Shown here: in pieces, positions 1 through 12,052 of the stretch
Layout: the number at the start of each line of letters is the position of its first letter
Numbering within the stretch: the first letter of the stretch is position 1
NCBI RefSeq assembly: GCF_052324685.1
Contig: NC_135225.1
Span: 13,341,204 to 13,405,203, forward strand
Reading direction: 5' to 3'
From: Brachyhypopomus gauderio
Lineage: Eukaryota > Chordata > Actinopteri > Gymnotiformes > Hypopomidae
Length of the DNA stretch: 64,000 nt
Position numbers and translations under genes: made by a program
Notes under the pieces: model-generated
What the model was told of the DNA's origin: nothing
Databases searched by the model: none
The model's input: the letters and a program-made list of their open reading frames with translations, nothing else

Positions 1-485
1 GAAATGGCGTACTTTCCTCCTATTCACACCAAAGCAGTACGAGATAACAGGTAGTATGTCCCAGGTTATGAAAACTGCCCAGTTGCCCACTGAAAGAATG
101 CACTGCTTTAACGGTTGAGCAGAACGTACTGCATTGAAATCTAGTGCCTACTGCTTAAGTACGGCATTTCGGATTCAGCCTATGTGTCACATACATTGTA
201 ACTTCTGTGCCAAATTAGTTTCTCAAGATGTTTCACACGTTCTACCCAAAGACTCAGCACATAACGATCTCCTTCACATGCATTCTAACCACAGCCAGGT
301 GAAAATGAATAGTTTTTTCAGCAATCTTCTCCTCATACTGGCAAAATGTATGTCCTTGATACTTTACTTTTACACATATAAACTCATAAACTCATTAATG
401 TTACATAATAATGTATTTCTGGCTAAACTGAATTATCAACACCTATCTGGTGACCCTTGAGTCCCAAAAGAATAAAAAGCAGAAG

Positions 486-1315
486 TCAAGTCAAGTCAAA
501 TTTATTTATACAGTATAGCGCTTTTTACAACACAAGTTGTCACAAAGCAGCTTTTCAATTGTATGGGTCCAGATCCCTAATGAGCAAGCTAGAGGCGAGA
601 GTGGAAAGGAAAAACTCCCTATGATGGTGGGAATTAGGAAGAATCCTCGGGAGGGTCAAGACTCAAAAGGGAACCCATCCTCCATTGGGTGGCCTGCTAG
701 CAGAAGTCCGTATTCATAGTCCAAATGTAGTTCTATAGTTATAGATGTAGTTCTAGTTCCCAGGCCAAGTAGTCACAGTTCCTTCAGTGCAGATAGTGAG
801 CCTCCGGTAGGCTCCGGTAGAGTTCAGCGCATCCTCTTGCGGCAATGGCACATCCAACCCCTGCATCAGTACATCCACTGGCAAGCCAGTGGTAGAGGTA
901 GAGGCATGCAAAAAGATATACAATATAAGTTGAGTATGTGGACATCAATTTAAACAACCATTGATTTAAACATACATATCTCACATGCGAGTGATTAGCA
1001 TGTGGCTCCGGCAAGCTAATCTATAGCAGCATAAATGGAGGGGTTCAGAGGTGAATACAGTCATGAGGGCTCACTGAGACATTGCTTTCCAGTCAAGTCA
1101 TAGTCACAACTAGAGTGATTCCATGACACGGCTGGATGACAGCATCAACATCTCAGATTACCAGATGTCTCAACGTCTGGGGCCCCCCCAAGCCCCACAC
1201 CTTCACAAGTAGAATATTAACTGAAGGCTTGATTAAATAAGTGAGTCTTAAGTCTAGATTTAAAGATTGGAACTGTGTCAGAATCTCAGATTGGAGCTGG
1301 AAGGCTATTCCATAA
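486..1315 (-). repeat. LINE 3'-end fragment / LINE-derived insertion
   Basis: The segment about 486-710 closely resembles about 33815-34040, the 3' end of the minus-strand L2 LINE. The segment about 1228-1310 resembles about 35820-35900 of the same LINE. It is flanked by CAGAAG at 480-485 and 1316-1321, and unit 3 shows an uninterrupted equivalent (about 13697-13740), so this is an insertion into unit 1 next to the former ART promoter region. No coding capacity was seen. Confidence 0.65.
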
Positions 1316-1494
1316 CAGAAGTATTGACCCACTGCAAAAAAAAGAAAAAACCCCAAAAACAATTAACAGGAGGTCATCTTGTTAGAGTGGAACTTCTCTG
1401 TCTTCTCTGTTAACTATACTACCAGTTTTGTTATGTTTTTCAAACTATCCTCTCAGGCTAGCTAATTCCACTCAGTCTGTCTTACATCTGGACA

Positions 1495-1575
1495 GTGAAA
1501 TCACAAATCCAATGTCATAATCTGAGCTCATTGGTTCCAAAGGCTATAGTGCTACAGAGAACATGTCAGTATAGT
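1495..1575 (+). pseudogene. Relic ART leader exon (unit 1)
   Basis: This resembles the untranslated leader exons of the other units (about 7345-7410 and 22774-22826), which share a conserved CATAATCTGA core and an acceptable donor (CAG before GTCAGT). Here the donor context is changed to CAT before GTCAGT. No ART signal-peptide exon or catalytic exon follows, so it is a leader relic of a deleted gene copy. The inference rests on comparing the three units. Confidence 0.6.
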
Positions 1576-1911
1576 TCTGACATCACATCGCAGTGCTGTT
1601 CTTTGTGCCTTTGTTCTTTGTGTTTCCGTAGGTGGTTGTTCTTTGCGAGGAAGCTATCAGTTACGTTTTTCTTGCGTTGTGTTGTATGGCCATGGAAACA
1701 TTTGCCTGTAAGTATGTCATGTTCAGTTGCTGCATACATTTATACTGAGTTTATGTTTGATGTAAACTAAGATACGCTTGTATGTCTGTATTACAGATTT
1801 TTACAGTGAGTCTCGATTAAAGCTTTGAGGAGAAATCTGACTTTTCTTGGGATACCTGTTGTCTTTCTGCCGAGTTTGTAGCCACACACACACATGAGCA
1901 GGGGCAGAATA
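1576..1911. mobile_element. Unclassified 336-bp insertion in unit 1
   Basis: Absent from the equivalent place in unit 2 (after about 7421). It is flanked by ATAGT on both sides (1571-1575, 1912-1916), suggesting a 5-bp target-site duplication. It contains an ATTAAA motif near 1818 and a short CA run near 1892. The ends are not a clean TG..CA, so a solo LTR is only one possibility. Confidence 0.35.
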
Positions 1912-2444
1912 ATAGTGTTTATATGATGGTGCCCGAATATGTCATATATCTTTATGTTGGAATTGAAAATCTATCAAATTTCATTTTTATTTATAATTTT
2001 TTTTTCTATAAATATATAACTTTTTTTATCTTTGAATTTCTTTGTCATTTTGCTTGTAGCATTTATTATTTGTAATTGTATAACATTATTATTTGTTAGC
2101 AATTATTATAAGTAATTATTATATTTTTATGTTTGCTACACTTACTTTAGGGGAATAAACCATATTTTGGCACTAATAAAATATTGTGTTGTTATTGCCT
2201 ACTTTGCTAACTGCCTTCTTATATGACATGAATGAGAATGTCTTCTTTTTGAAGAATTACACTGGGTTCTGTTCTGTACAACTGTCAATGCTTATTAAAC
2301 AATTTCCAGGTCACACAGGAGAGTTTGTTGGGCAATAGGGATGGTTCTCAAAACAAACAAAACGTCAACAAAACAACTTTGTGAAAAACAAAAGGTCAGG
2401 GGTCGGGGTCTTAATGCTCCCTCCCTGAAATGGGTTGTTGCAGG

Positions 2445-2735
2445 CAGTGGCGGATGCAGCCGGCAGTTTTTGGATGGGCCAAAGTGTAATTGGGGTGGGC
2501 AAGCACGAACGAAAGTTGTTGCCGGGGGGGGGGTTGGCGAACGAAAGTTTTGTTCGGGGTGGGCGTGGTGTATGGTCATTAAATGACTCGTGCTAGGCGC
2601 CATCCTGCAGCAATTATAGTTTATTTGTTTTAATTTTCATACAGAAAACTGTATTCTGAGCTTGTGATTAGGTGGGCCCAGCTGCCAATCAGGGTGGGCC
2701 TGGCCCACCCAGGCCCGCCCGTAGATCCGCCCCTG
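2445..2735. mobile_element. hAT-type MITE (291 bp)
   Basis: Ends are CAGTGGCGGATGCAG and, as reverse complement of the right end, CAGGGGCGGATCTAC. An exact 8-bp duplication GTTGCAGG flanks it (2437-2444, 2736-2743). Unit 2 shows the empty site near 9800. No coding sequence. TIR form and 8-bp TSD are diagnostic of hAT. Confidence 0.85.
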
Positions 2736-2743
2736 GTTGCAGG

Positions 2744-3057
2744 TGTGATGTTTATATATGAAGACATACAATTGTAGGTAAGCGTAATTCATCCATTAGC
2801 AAAAATAAGGCAAGTGTTTTTCAATGTTTAATTATTAGAAAAAGTTTATATATAGAATTGCAAAGTAAAAACAAACGTTTTGATTACATTAGTGCAACAT
2901 AAGTTCACAAATGACAAATTTTGCTGTAGCAGTCCATGCCATAGAGATGAGGCATGTCATGTTTGGGGCACAGCACTTTTCTAACAGATTAGAATGGGGA
3001 TAAAAGAAGAGCTCAGATCCCACGGAGAGTGTTGCTCTCTAGATGACTATCATAACA
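2744..3057. other. ART-unit flank without genes
   Basis: AT-rich sequence that matches unit 2 (about 9800-10060) with small indels. It is part of the duplicated ART unit. No gene, RNA or regulatory signal could be supported. Confidence 0.6.
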
Positions 3058-3059
3058 TA

Positions 3060-4398
3060 CAGTCCGACATAAGTTCTGTCGCTTATCCATGTTGTGGAAA
3101 CAAAAGCTTATAAACTGACTTTAAATTCATCGATTGGTTTTAGAAATGACGCATATGAAAGCTGAAACCCTCCCAAATGAGATTTAATTTACGAAAATAA
3201 ATTTGCTTTACTGCGGAAATATTGACCATTTAATGAACACAGAAAGGTCAGATTTTGGCAAGACAAAAGTTTTGTCGCCCACAGAAAGTAAGGTGAAAAT
3301 CAAACAAATAATTCACTTCATATATAAATATATGCTTCATAACACTGGTGAGTGAAGTTTTGGTGCTATTAGAGCCATATTTAATATTTTGTGTGACTTC
3401 CACGAGCTTGAAGGACCGCATCCATGCGTTTCATCAATGATTCTCCAGTCTCTTAAGATCTTTTTTTAATTCTTTGTACTTGACGCTGAGACACATTAAA
3501 GGTGCCAGCCACCTCTGCAGTGGATTTAGCGTTTTGATAATCCAGGCTTTGGTCGCAGGATGGATTTTTGGTATGTTGTCAGAGGTCAAGTTGCAGTGCA
3601 AGTGAAGGTCTGGGGTGCTGGAATTCTTTTTATACACACCCACTAATTAACTGTCACGTATGGCTACGCTCCCTCTCCTAGCTGTCACTCCGGGTTCCCT
3701 TGTGTCTGTGTCCCGTGCCTGTTTATCCCGCCCTGCTCGTTGTCTCCGTGATTCCTCGTTTGTTACCACGCCCCCGTGTCATTGTTATCACCTGTTCCTT
3801 GTTTCAGTTCTATGTATTTCAGTCCCGTCATTCCCCCAGTCGAGTGATCCGTGGTTTTGTTCTATCAGTCGGTTTGTGCTTTCACGTTCGTTGTTTTTCA
3901 AGCCCTGTGTTTCCCATCATCTGTTTGTTCCTGCCTGGTCCGTGAGTCTTCCCTGTTCTCGTCTCGTCATGCCTGTTTCTTGTTCTTGTTCGGACTGCTT
4001 GCAAGTTATGACCCCTGCCTGTTCTATCGGGTTTTGGTATTCCCTGTATTAAATCTCGCTCATCTCTGCATTTGTGTCCGTCTCCTCGCTCCGTGGCGCG
4101 AGCCACGTTACATTAACCAATCAGTTAGTGAGCACAGGTGAGGCTATAAACTAGGATTGGGTGCATTATATGACAAGGCGACAAAACTTTTGTCTTGCCC
4201 AAATCTGACCTTTCTGTGTTCATTAAATGATCAATATTTCTGCCGTAAAGCAAATTTATTTTCGTAAATTAAATCTCATTTGGGAGGGTTTCAGCTTTCA
4301 TATGAGTAATTTCTAAAACCAATTGATGAATTTAAAGTCAGTTTATAAGCTTTTGTTTCCACAACCTGGATAAGCGACAGAACTTATGTCAGAGACTG
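3060..4398. mobile_element. Tc1/mariner-type element with long inverted repeats
   Basis: Inverted repeats of about 220 bp (3060-3280 and about 4172-4398) begin CAGTC and lie between TA dinucleotides (3058-3059 and 4399-4400), as expected for Tc1/mariner. The interior is non-coding, with a fragment (about 3380-3645) whose wording resembles the antisense of a Tc1-like transposase start. A solo LTR (3652-4112) sits inside; without it the element is about 873 bp. It is absent from the equivalent place in unit 2 (about 10050). Non-autonomous. Confidence 0.75.
3652..4112 (+). mobile_element. Solo LTR, family A (461 bp)
   Basis: Begins TGTCACG and ends ACGTTACA, with a perfect 5-bp duplication TTAAC (3647-3651, 4113-4117). 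It contains ATTAAA near 4048. A related copy lies at 56976-57390. Short reading frames inside are not genes. It is nested in the Tc1-type element. Confidence 0.8.
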
Positions 4399-4400
4399 TA

Positions 4401-5110
4401 TGACATACAGTATGTTTCCAGTTCAGTGCATGTCAAACTTCCATGAACTACATTAGATGCTACTGTATTAGAAAGGCTTTTGTTTGTTTCACAAAAAACG
4501 AACAACTGAAGGAACAATTAACAAAGGTTTCATGGTGGGAATGATGACATACTTCACACATTTTAACACTTGTGATTTCAGTACTCATATGTACTTAAAC
4601 ATTTCAGATTTTAAAAACATGTTTATTACAAAATAGCTTTAGTATGTGCTTTTAGCTGCCCTTTTGAAAAAGATAACCTACCCCTACCAATGAATGTTGC
4701 TAGGGTTTTGACAAGCAAATCTCAAATTTGAAGTAGGGACTAGATATAAAGTAGAACTCAGGCAAGAGCTTTAGTTTCCTATCAAACAAAAAGGTCTATT
4801 CTGAGAGTTCTGAGAACCAGTGGAGATGCATTGGGGGTGTTGTGGTTAACGCTCAATGCTCACTGTGCAAAGTGCACTCAGCAAAGTTGGCTGTCTTGGA
4901 GGCAAATACATTGGTGTCAAAATAAATGCTTTGATCAGACTGCAAAACTGGTATGAAAACAGACCTTGAAAATTAATGAAAATGTGTATTTATTTAAGAT
5001 TAATTGCAAAATGTCTTTTAGCGGACTATGTGACAAATGCACATCAATGTCGAAAAATCATATATGACACAAGTGCTATGCTACATTTCATTCTAATTTT
5101 ACACCGATCA
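4401..5110. other. ART-unit flank without genes
   Basis: Matches unit 2 (about 10326-10910 and 11780-11960) in blocks such as the stretch about 4755-4960. No coding feature was supported. Confidence 0.55.
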
Positions 5111-6357
5111 GCATCAACCAGTGGCGTGCACAGACATTTTGGGGGGCAAGTGCACACGTGGAACACTTCCTTATAAAAAAAATTACATGCACATGTTGAA
5201 TGAAATTTGACTTTTATTTGTAACATTCTCTAAACGTGAGTTTTCATTGGAAAAAAGTCACACCGCCAACTGAAAAAAATCCATATCCAATATTAACTAT
5301 ATACAGTCATTGTTAAGTCCTTCAGTTAACTTCTGTTTACCCCCCACTGTCTGCAGGCCGTGTTAATTTATGTTGCCTAACAAAACCTATACAACAGAAA
5401 ACGTTCAGCTTAACACATAGATTTGCAAACTCTACCTTAATTAACTGTATGTGGTCATCCTCACATTATCTATCATTGATTTGGGGAGTGACTAGTTTAT
5501 CAGGTGACCAGTCGGCTAAAAATGCTTAGTAGTTTGGTGCTGTATGAGACATTTAACTGCACAACAAAATGATTTCACGTTGGGCTTAGAGGGCAAACAG
5601 TACGATTTGACTTGATGTGTATGTGACCTGGTTGGTGGGGCACGGGAGAAGAAGTCTATCTGTGACCGTGCGTGCTGTGCTGAAGACGCTTCCTTCCACT
5701 CGCTGAACTGAACTGCTACTGCAGCGCATCTGGTGTGACAAAGGAAGAGAGAGGTCGGGTGTGTGCGAGGTGGTGGCTCATTTCAGGGCATTGTTTTTAA
5801 TCGCTCAGCTTTTCAAAAGGTCATTTCAAACCGACCTCAATAAAATGATAATATATATTTTTTTAAACTGAAGTTTCAAAAGGGCACTTTCGTTGATAAA
5901 GGGCAGAGTTGGTGGTGCTTTAGCACCACCTGATGTCTATGTCTGCATGCCTATGGCAACAATATTAACACTTCCTAAAGTAAACCCCTTCGTGGCAACA
6001 TTACTTGCTAATGGCAGTAGTCTCTTTCATCAGGGTAATGAACATTCTCACCCTGCAGAAACTGTTCAGGTATGTACTGACTGAGGAACATCACAGAGCA
6101 TCTGAGGTGATGACCTGGCTTCCAGATTCCCCAGATCTCCATTGAGCAACTCTAAGATGTGCTGGAAAGGAAAGTCTGATCCATGGAAACCCCAAATCAT
6201 AACTTAACATGACATGACTGCTAACATATTGGTGCCAGAAGCCACAGGACACTTTCAGAGGCCTTGTGAAGTCCATCTCAGAGGTGTGTTGGAGACATGA
6301 GGAATATCCCCACAATTTTAGGAGGATGGTTTTAATGTCATGGCTGATCAGTATAGT
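5101..6357 (+). pseudogene. Tc1-like transposon remnant, interrupted (unit 1)
   Basis: The left end ACACCGATCAGC and right end GGCTGATCAGT form the terminal repeat of a common fish Tc1-like family. The body (about 5964-6350) is a degraded transposase C-terminal part, parallel to 12053-12474 in unit 2. A hAT (5119-5955) splits it. It was inserted before the unit duplicated, because units 1 and 2 both carry it. Confidence 0.65.
5119..5955. mobile_element. hAT-type non-autonomous element (837 bp)
   Basis: Left end CAGTGGCGTGCACAGACAT; the right end in reverse complement is a diverged relative starting CATAGGCATGCAGACAT. Flanking octamers GCATCAAC (5111-5118) and GCAACAAT (5956-5963) fit the uninterrupted GCAACAAC of unit 2, so they are a slightly decayed 8-bp duplication. 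No transposase remains. Confidence 0.75.
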
Positions 6358-7309
6358 TGATGCTCATACAATAAACAAAAAAAAAATCATTTATGTGATG
6401 GAAGGTCTGTGTTCAAATACATGTGTGCCAAATGAGTTTCTGAAGATGTTTCACACATTCTACTCAGACCCAGCACATAACAATCTGATTCATATGCAGT
6501 ATAACCACATGCCAAGTGGAAATGAATAGGTGTTTTTCAGCAACACCCCCCCCCCCCCCCCCAGACCATACTGGCAAAACTACACCCTTTGATGCTTGGC
6601 TTTTACATGTTTATACTCAGTTTATAACTGTTGTGTATTGTCATATAAAATGCTGATGACAAGAGGTAAAAGAAAAATCAAGAAACTAAAACCGAATTAA
6701 TTGGTTGGTAAAGTGAGTACAAATAAGTGTCCTATCTTGTCAAACGCATATTAACACTAACGGTTAGGTGAAAAGCTACATCTGTGGAAGTCCATTTCAG
6801 GAACTTTCATAAAGTTGAATACCTGTGAAATTCTCAGCAGTTTATCTTGGATCAGTTTATCTTAATAATGATAGATAAAATAACACAATAAGGTTCCAAA
6901 TGACCTACTTAGTGAACTATTTGTTTTTTTCCCATTTAAACTCAAACACAATGATTAAATAATCATCTCAGATTTGTTCTTTTTTTGGTAATAATTTGAG
7001 ATAGATTTAAATCTTTATAAGTTTGTCTGTTAAAGTTATTTGTCAAACCACCCTGCTTTAATAAACAAATGTGGCAACATTCTCTGACTAAACAGTGAAT
7101 ACTTATTCCTGAAAAAGATGTGCTGCTGATGCTCCATTCAATACTAGTATGTCAGTATTAGTCACATGCTATTAGTCTGTTATAAGTACACAGTGGTCTG
7201 ATGTAGACTTCATTAGGAGACATTACTTTCCTTTCATAATTGGTTTAGTTTCTTCTGTTGCTTTGGGAGGGGTTTAGGAGGAACATCACACATCTGCTCA
7301 CCCTCGAGT

Positions 7310-7413
7310 CACAAGTGAATAAAAGTCAGAAGTGTTCAGCCACTGCAGTAAAATCATAAATCCACAGCCATAATCTGACCTCACTGGACCCAAAGGCCAC
7401 AGAGAACAGGTCA
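7310..7413 (+). promoter_or_regulatory. Probable promoter and untranslated leader exon of ART gene 1
   Basis: A TATA-like GAATAAAAG near 7318 is conserved in all three units (470, 7318, 13700). It is followed by a leader segment ending with ACAG before the donor GTCAGT (about 7409-7416). The same segment precedes the ART gene in unit 3, so it is probably the 5' untranslated exon. This is inference from conservation and splice-site form; no transcript was available. Confidence 0.5.
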
Positions 7414-7676
7414 GTATAGTACCTTTATGATGGTGTTTATAATGTCATCACAAATATGTCATTTACAACATCTGTATAAAATAAAGGTTGTCACTTTGTT
7501 TTTTTAGCCTTACAGCTTGTGTTTCTTCTTCTTATCACTGCCCCAGTACTTCTGTAGGGCGCCGTCATTCCTGCAGTATGTTGTGTGGCATAGTTGACAT
7601 AGTTGTGTTTTCAAAAACAACTCATTTCTTTCTGCAACCTGTTTTCTCCCTTAAGAAACATTTGAGCTGTACCAAG

Positions 7677-8021
7677 ATGATGACTGTGTATGTTGGCAGG
7701 GTGCTACTGCTATTGACACTTTTTTTGTTTATATGGAAGGTGAGTGCCATATATTTACCCAGTGATTAAATGACATGTCCATCCCTAACACTGGCATTGT
7801 GTTGTGTTGATGGCTTGAATATTGTATTAACAAGGCAAGGCAAGTTTATTTAAATAGCACCTTTCATACACACTGGCAATTCACAGTGCTTTACAAAAGA
7901 TTAAATATTAAGGGGCTACTGTTTAAAAAACAGTCTAATTTGCACACATAAGATGAGCAATAGTTCGTTTGCAGCCATTCTACAACAGCATGTGTGAGCA
8001 GCATCTTCTGGATTCTAATCC

Positions 8022-8080
<59 letters not shown>

Positions 8081-8807
8081 TTTTTAAATTTAGGGTGATG
8101 GAGTGTTTCCACTTGACATGGCCACTGAATCTGTGGATGATTCATTTGAACGCTGCCTGGACCAAACACGTAAACTAGTGTTAGCAAAGTACCTTCCAAA
8201 GGAGTTAAAGTCTTCAAACATCTTTTCAAAAGCCTGGAACAATGCACAGAATAAAGTCAAAGCGACAGATGAACTCAGCAAAAATCAATACGCTGCCATT
8301 TACATTTACACAAAAGGAGGAAACAACCCATTATATGGTATATTCAACAATGTGAGCCGTAATGGAAAAAAAGATTACAAGGCAGGTTCCTTCAAGTTTT
8401 ACACTTTGTATTTCTTTTTGACTGATGCCATTCAAAAACTTAAAAGTACTAATCAAGACTGTTTTACTTCATATCGCAGAACTAGTGTTTCATTTGTAAA
8501 CAATGTTAGAAAAAAACAAATTCGATTTGGGTCTTTTACATCGAGCTCTTTGTTCTCAAACCTTAGTAGCTTTGGTGAGAAGTCCTGTTTTAAAATTCAC
8601 ACTTGTTTTGGAGCTAAAATATACAAGTACTCACATTTGCCACATGAGAAAGAGGTGCTGATTCCTCCATATGAGGTGTTTAAAGTAACTTCTATTAAAA
8701 AGAGAAGTGAGCAGAAAGATCCTTGGTGTGATGTAGAGTATACACTCAACAGTACTCGTAAAAAAAAGAGTTATGTTAATTGTATGAAAGGCCTCATTCT
8801 GGAGTAA
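7677..8807 (+). CDS. Ecto-ADP-ribosyltransferase (arginine-specific type), ART gene 1
   Basis: Two coding exons: 7677-7739 and 8094-8807, joined in phase 0 by a GTGAGT donor and a TTTAG acceptor, give about 258 residues. Exon 1 (21 residues) is a Met-led, Leu/Phe-rich signal peptide, so the enzyme should enter the secretory pathway. Exon 2 carries the mono-ADP-ribosyltransferase fold with the R-S-ExE signature: SYRRTS (Arg about 149/150), FGSFTSSS (about 167-173) and EKE (206-208, followed by VLIPPYEVF). That set is typical of arginine-specific vertebrate ARTs, which transfer ADP-ribose from NAD+ to protein arginine. The C-terminus is Lys-rich and lacks the hydrophobic tail of GPI-anchored ARTs, so a secreted form is likelier. 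The intron ends in a long TG repeat. A closely similar paralogue lies at 23120-24173. Assignment to a numbered ART is not attempted. Confidence 0.9.
8024..8079 (+). repeat. (TG)28 microsatellite next to a splice acceptor
   Basis: Uninterrupted TG dinucleotides fill 56 bp and stop 14 bp before the exon-2 acceptor AG (8092-8093) of ART gene 1. The paralogue at about 23430-23465 has only a few TG units at the matching place. Confidence 0.95.
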
Positions 8808-8993
8808 TCTGGAGAAGCAGATAAACTATTGCTCCCCGTTCTGTTCACAACAGAAGTCTTTAATTCTGGACTCCACATCTAAAATGGATTTGTCCTGGAT
8901 GTTGTAATCACTGGTTCTGTGATCAAATAATAGAGAGATGTTGATGACGAGGATTGTTATTATTATATTAATTTTTTATTATTTAAATGCTAT

Positions 8994-9324
8994 TGTAACA
9001 CGGGGGTAGGCAGGATGCTGAAACGAGTGTGCATTTAAATATCGCTTTATTCAATACCAAGGCTGCGCAACAAGCACTTAATAGTGCTTAACAGAGACAT
9101 GCAACACTGAACACACATGGAGCGAGACTCAGACAAAGACGGGCGACAATCACAACATCACCACACATTAAATACCTTAACATAAACAAGACCCAAGTGC
9201 AATGCATAACGTTGACTAGACAAGCCACAGGTGAGACGGATGAATGCACACACATTGAACCACACCCAAAGGAAATACATATATGGACATAAATGGGGAG
9301 GGGTCCAGGGGCAGTACAGTGACA
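8994..9324 (-). mobile_element. LTR copy (probably solo), family B, 331 bp
   Basis: Starts TGTAACACGG and ends TACAGTGACA, a plausible TG..CA pair. The end region (about 9280-9324) resembles the LTR fragment at about 25160-25243 and the LTRs of the 29310-30922 element. No clean target duplication (flanks GCTAT and TTTAT). It lies about 190 bp downstream of the ART gene 1 stop codon, possibly in its 3' untranslated region. Orientation is inferred from the related element. Confidence 0.6.
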
Positions 9325-10907
9325 TTTATTATTAATAGCAGTTGTAAATATACAAAATCCACATTTTGAAATCATCACTCTAGGAAGTGACAGCAGGATG
9401 CAGGAGGCAGTTTTGGTGGACCAGTAACATTTTTATGTTGGAAGTGAAAACCTATATAATTTCTTTTTAATTTACAATTCTTTCTATAATTTTTCATATT
9501 CTTTGAATTTCTTTGTCATTTTGCTTATGGCAAATTTTATAGCAAATTATTATTTAGCTATTATTATAAGTAATTATTAGCCTATATTATGTTTGCTACA
9601 TACACTTTGGGGGAATGGAAACTTTTTGAAGAATTACACTGGGTTGTGTTCTGTACAACTGTCGTTGCTTATTAAACCATTTTCAGGTCACACAAGAACA
9701 GTTCTCTTCAAAGTCAACAAACAAATCAACAAAACAACTTTGTGAAAAACAAAAGGTAGGGTGTCGGGGTCTTAATGCTCCCTTTCTGAAATGAGGTTTT
9801 GCAGGGTGTGATGACATAAAATTGTAGGCAAGGATTTTTCAATGTTTCATTGTCACAAAATGTTTATATGCAGAATTCCAAAGTAGAAACAACTGTTTTT
9901 AATACGTTAGTGCAAAATAAGTTCACAAAAGAGTTAATTTTGCTGTAGCATGCCTGAGAGATGAGGGATGTCATGATTAGGGCACAGCACTTTTCTTCAG
10001 ATTAGAATGGAGATAAAAGAAGAGCTCAGATCCAACAGAGAGATGACTATCATATGCCTTTGATTGTATTCAATAATGACCCTGCTTATGTTTCCATATC
10101 ACTCCAGCTGGTTTTGCTTAATTGACATTTGAGTGTAAGTCATTCTATGACAATGGAAACATCCAAAGGAAGGAATGTAAGATATGAGAAACACCAGCGA
10201 CTGTGAGAAGGACAGGGAGAATAGGAGTATCTGTGGCTCTCTGAACCTCAGTTCTTTCTGCCATGGTATAAAGTCGAGTATTGGAAACATTTCTTTAATA
10301 TTTTAGTCCATGTTGGCAAAAACATGTTTCCAGTCCAGTGTATGTCAAATGTCCATGCTGGATGTATTTGAAAGGTTTCTTTGGAAGCTCAATTTGTTTC
10401 TTTTTGGTTGTTGACATTTAATAACCTTAAACAAACAAAATGTGTAACCCCTTATCTGAGAGCTAAGGTCAACTTGGTAACAATTGTTCACAAAAAAAAG
10501 TTAATTCAGCTATTTGAACATGATTCGCATCCCATTTGGCAACAGTTTTAAACATATACTGTTGGCAGTATATATGTTGCAACCTTTATATAGCTGTTTT
10601 TTTGCTTAAAACCTATATTCTTCTTGTTTTTGTTTGTTTTGCAAAAAACAAACAACCGAAGGAACACTTAACAAAGGTATCATTGTGGGAATGATGACAT
10701 GCAGTAATTCACACATTTTAAACACCCGTGATTTCAGTACTCAGATGTACTCAAATATTTCAGCTTTTAAAACCAGATTTGGTACAAAAATACTCGGGCA
10801 AGGGCTTTAGTTTCCTATCAAACAAAAAGATCCATTCTGAGAGTTCTAAAACCAGTGGGGGTGCATTGAGGGTGTTAACGGTGGTTAACGCTCAATACTC
10901 ACTACAC
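9325..10907. other. ART-unit 3' flank without genes
   Basis: The parts about 9430-9800 and 9800-10060 match unit 1 (about 1955-2430 and 2740-3060). It looks like the former 3' flank of the ART gene. Short open frames are unsupported. Confidence 0.55.
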
Positions 10908-11777
10908 CAGGGATGTCAAAGTCAAATGCACCGAGGGCCAAAAAACCAAATTTGCTACAAGCCGAGGGCCGGACTGGTTCAATGTTTATTAAAACATTGA
11001 AATGATTGCACATAGCCTATTGAACCAAGACCTAACACAGTGTTTATTATTTAATGCTTAAATGAATAAAGCAATACTTTCTTATGGATCTGTCAGTAAT
11101 TTCAAGTGAAAACATTTTTCAACAAGCAAACAGATAAAAACAAACTTCCTTCAAAGAAAACATGTCCTGTACATTAAATGAATAAAGTAATAAAGGTTTG
11201 AAAAGTGCTGGAATTTAGGCTAAAGTACTTGAAAATGCTTGAAATTGTAATTACTTTGTTTCACAACAAATATCTGTCTGACTGAACAGTTAACAAATAC
11301 GAGCCTCTTGTAATTCCAGGACGAAACATGAGAGAACGTGAAGACGTTAAGATTGGGCGTTCTGAAAATAAACAACCATTAAATAATGTGAATAAAAGCG
11401 AATTATGTCGAATCATTTCGAATATATGTATAAAAATTTAACTTAATTAAGTTTAACGTGCTGGTGCGCACAACGTTACAAAATTCGAGAGGTGCACGAC
11501 CTCGCGAATCGACAGCGCGCGACGCCCTCGCCCACGGGCGGAGCCACTGCGATTACGTCATTTTCGCAGAGCGGACCTTTGCCGCTTGTGTGCGCTGCAG
11601 TGACTTCGCGGGTTACCGTTGCGTTGTGGGGAATGTAGTGTTTGTGCGTGCAAAACACCAGCGGGCGGCTGTGGCCTGCGGGCCGGTTCTAATAGTAATT
11701 AAATATCATCCAGGGGGCCATAGATAATCAATTCGCGGGCCGGATCTGGCCCGCGGGCCTTGACTTTGACATATGTG
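10908..11777 (+). mobile_element. hAT-type element, family C copy 1 (870 bp)
   Basis: Starts CAGGGATGTCAAAGTCAA, and the right end in reverse complement is CACATATGTCAAAGTCAAGG. Exact 8-bp duplication CACTACAC at 10900-10907 and 11778-11785. The interior has a CpG-rich core (about 11455-11700) and no transposase. A second copy in reverse orientation is at 45390-46256. Confidence 0.9.
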
Positions 11778-12052
11778 CACTACACAAAGGTCACTCAGCA
11801 AAGTTGACTGACTTGGAGGCAAATACATTGGTGTCAAAATTAATGCTATTATCAGAATGCAGACGTGGTATCAAAGCAGACCTTGAAAATGTGTGAACAT
11901 GAAAATATGTACTTCAATTAATGTAATACATTTAAGATTAAATGCAAAATGTCTTTTAGAGGAATATGTGTGACAAATGCATGTAAATGTCAAAAAATCA
12001 TATATGGCACAAGTGGTATGGTACTAACATTTTAAATTTCATGCTAATTTTA

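Larger units (their letters stand above)
180..6357 (+). repeat. ART-locus tandem unit 1 (decayed)
   Basis: First of three diverged tandem copies. Its start (about 180-310) matches 6410-6530 and 13250-13360, and its end (Tc1 remnant about 5100-6356) matches about 12053-12474. It keeps the ART leader-exon relic (about 1495-1570) and the ART 3' flank (about 1950-2430, matching 9430-9800), but the coding part found in units 2 and 3 is absent. The copy is inflated by a LINE 3' fragment, hAT MITEs and a Tc1 element. Boundaries are approximate and read by eye. Confidence 0.75.

Noticed and set aside
3660..4141. Overlapping frames of 70-130 codons
   Set aside because: They all lie in a solo LTR bounded by TTAAC and have Ser/Cys/Phe-rich composition without known domains.
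5893..6529. Small plus-strand frames after the hAT in unit 1
   Set aside because: They cross the hAT end and the decayed Tc1 remnant; only the transposon assignment is supported.
7891..8247. Open frames across the TG/CA repeat near ART gene 1
   Set aside because: They are repeat-driven frames (poly-His-Thr or Val-Cys) crossing the intron and the opposite strand of the ART exon; no protein family fits.
8094..8807. ART genes as bacterial-type ADP-ribosylating toxins or recent transfers
   Set aside because: They have introns, signal-peptide exons and vertebrate ART wording and sit in a fish tandem array; host genes are the simple explanation.
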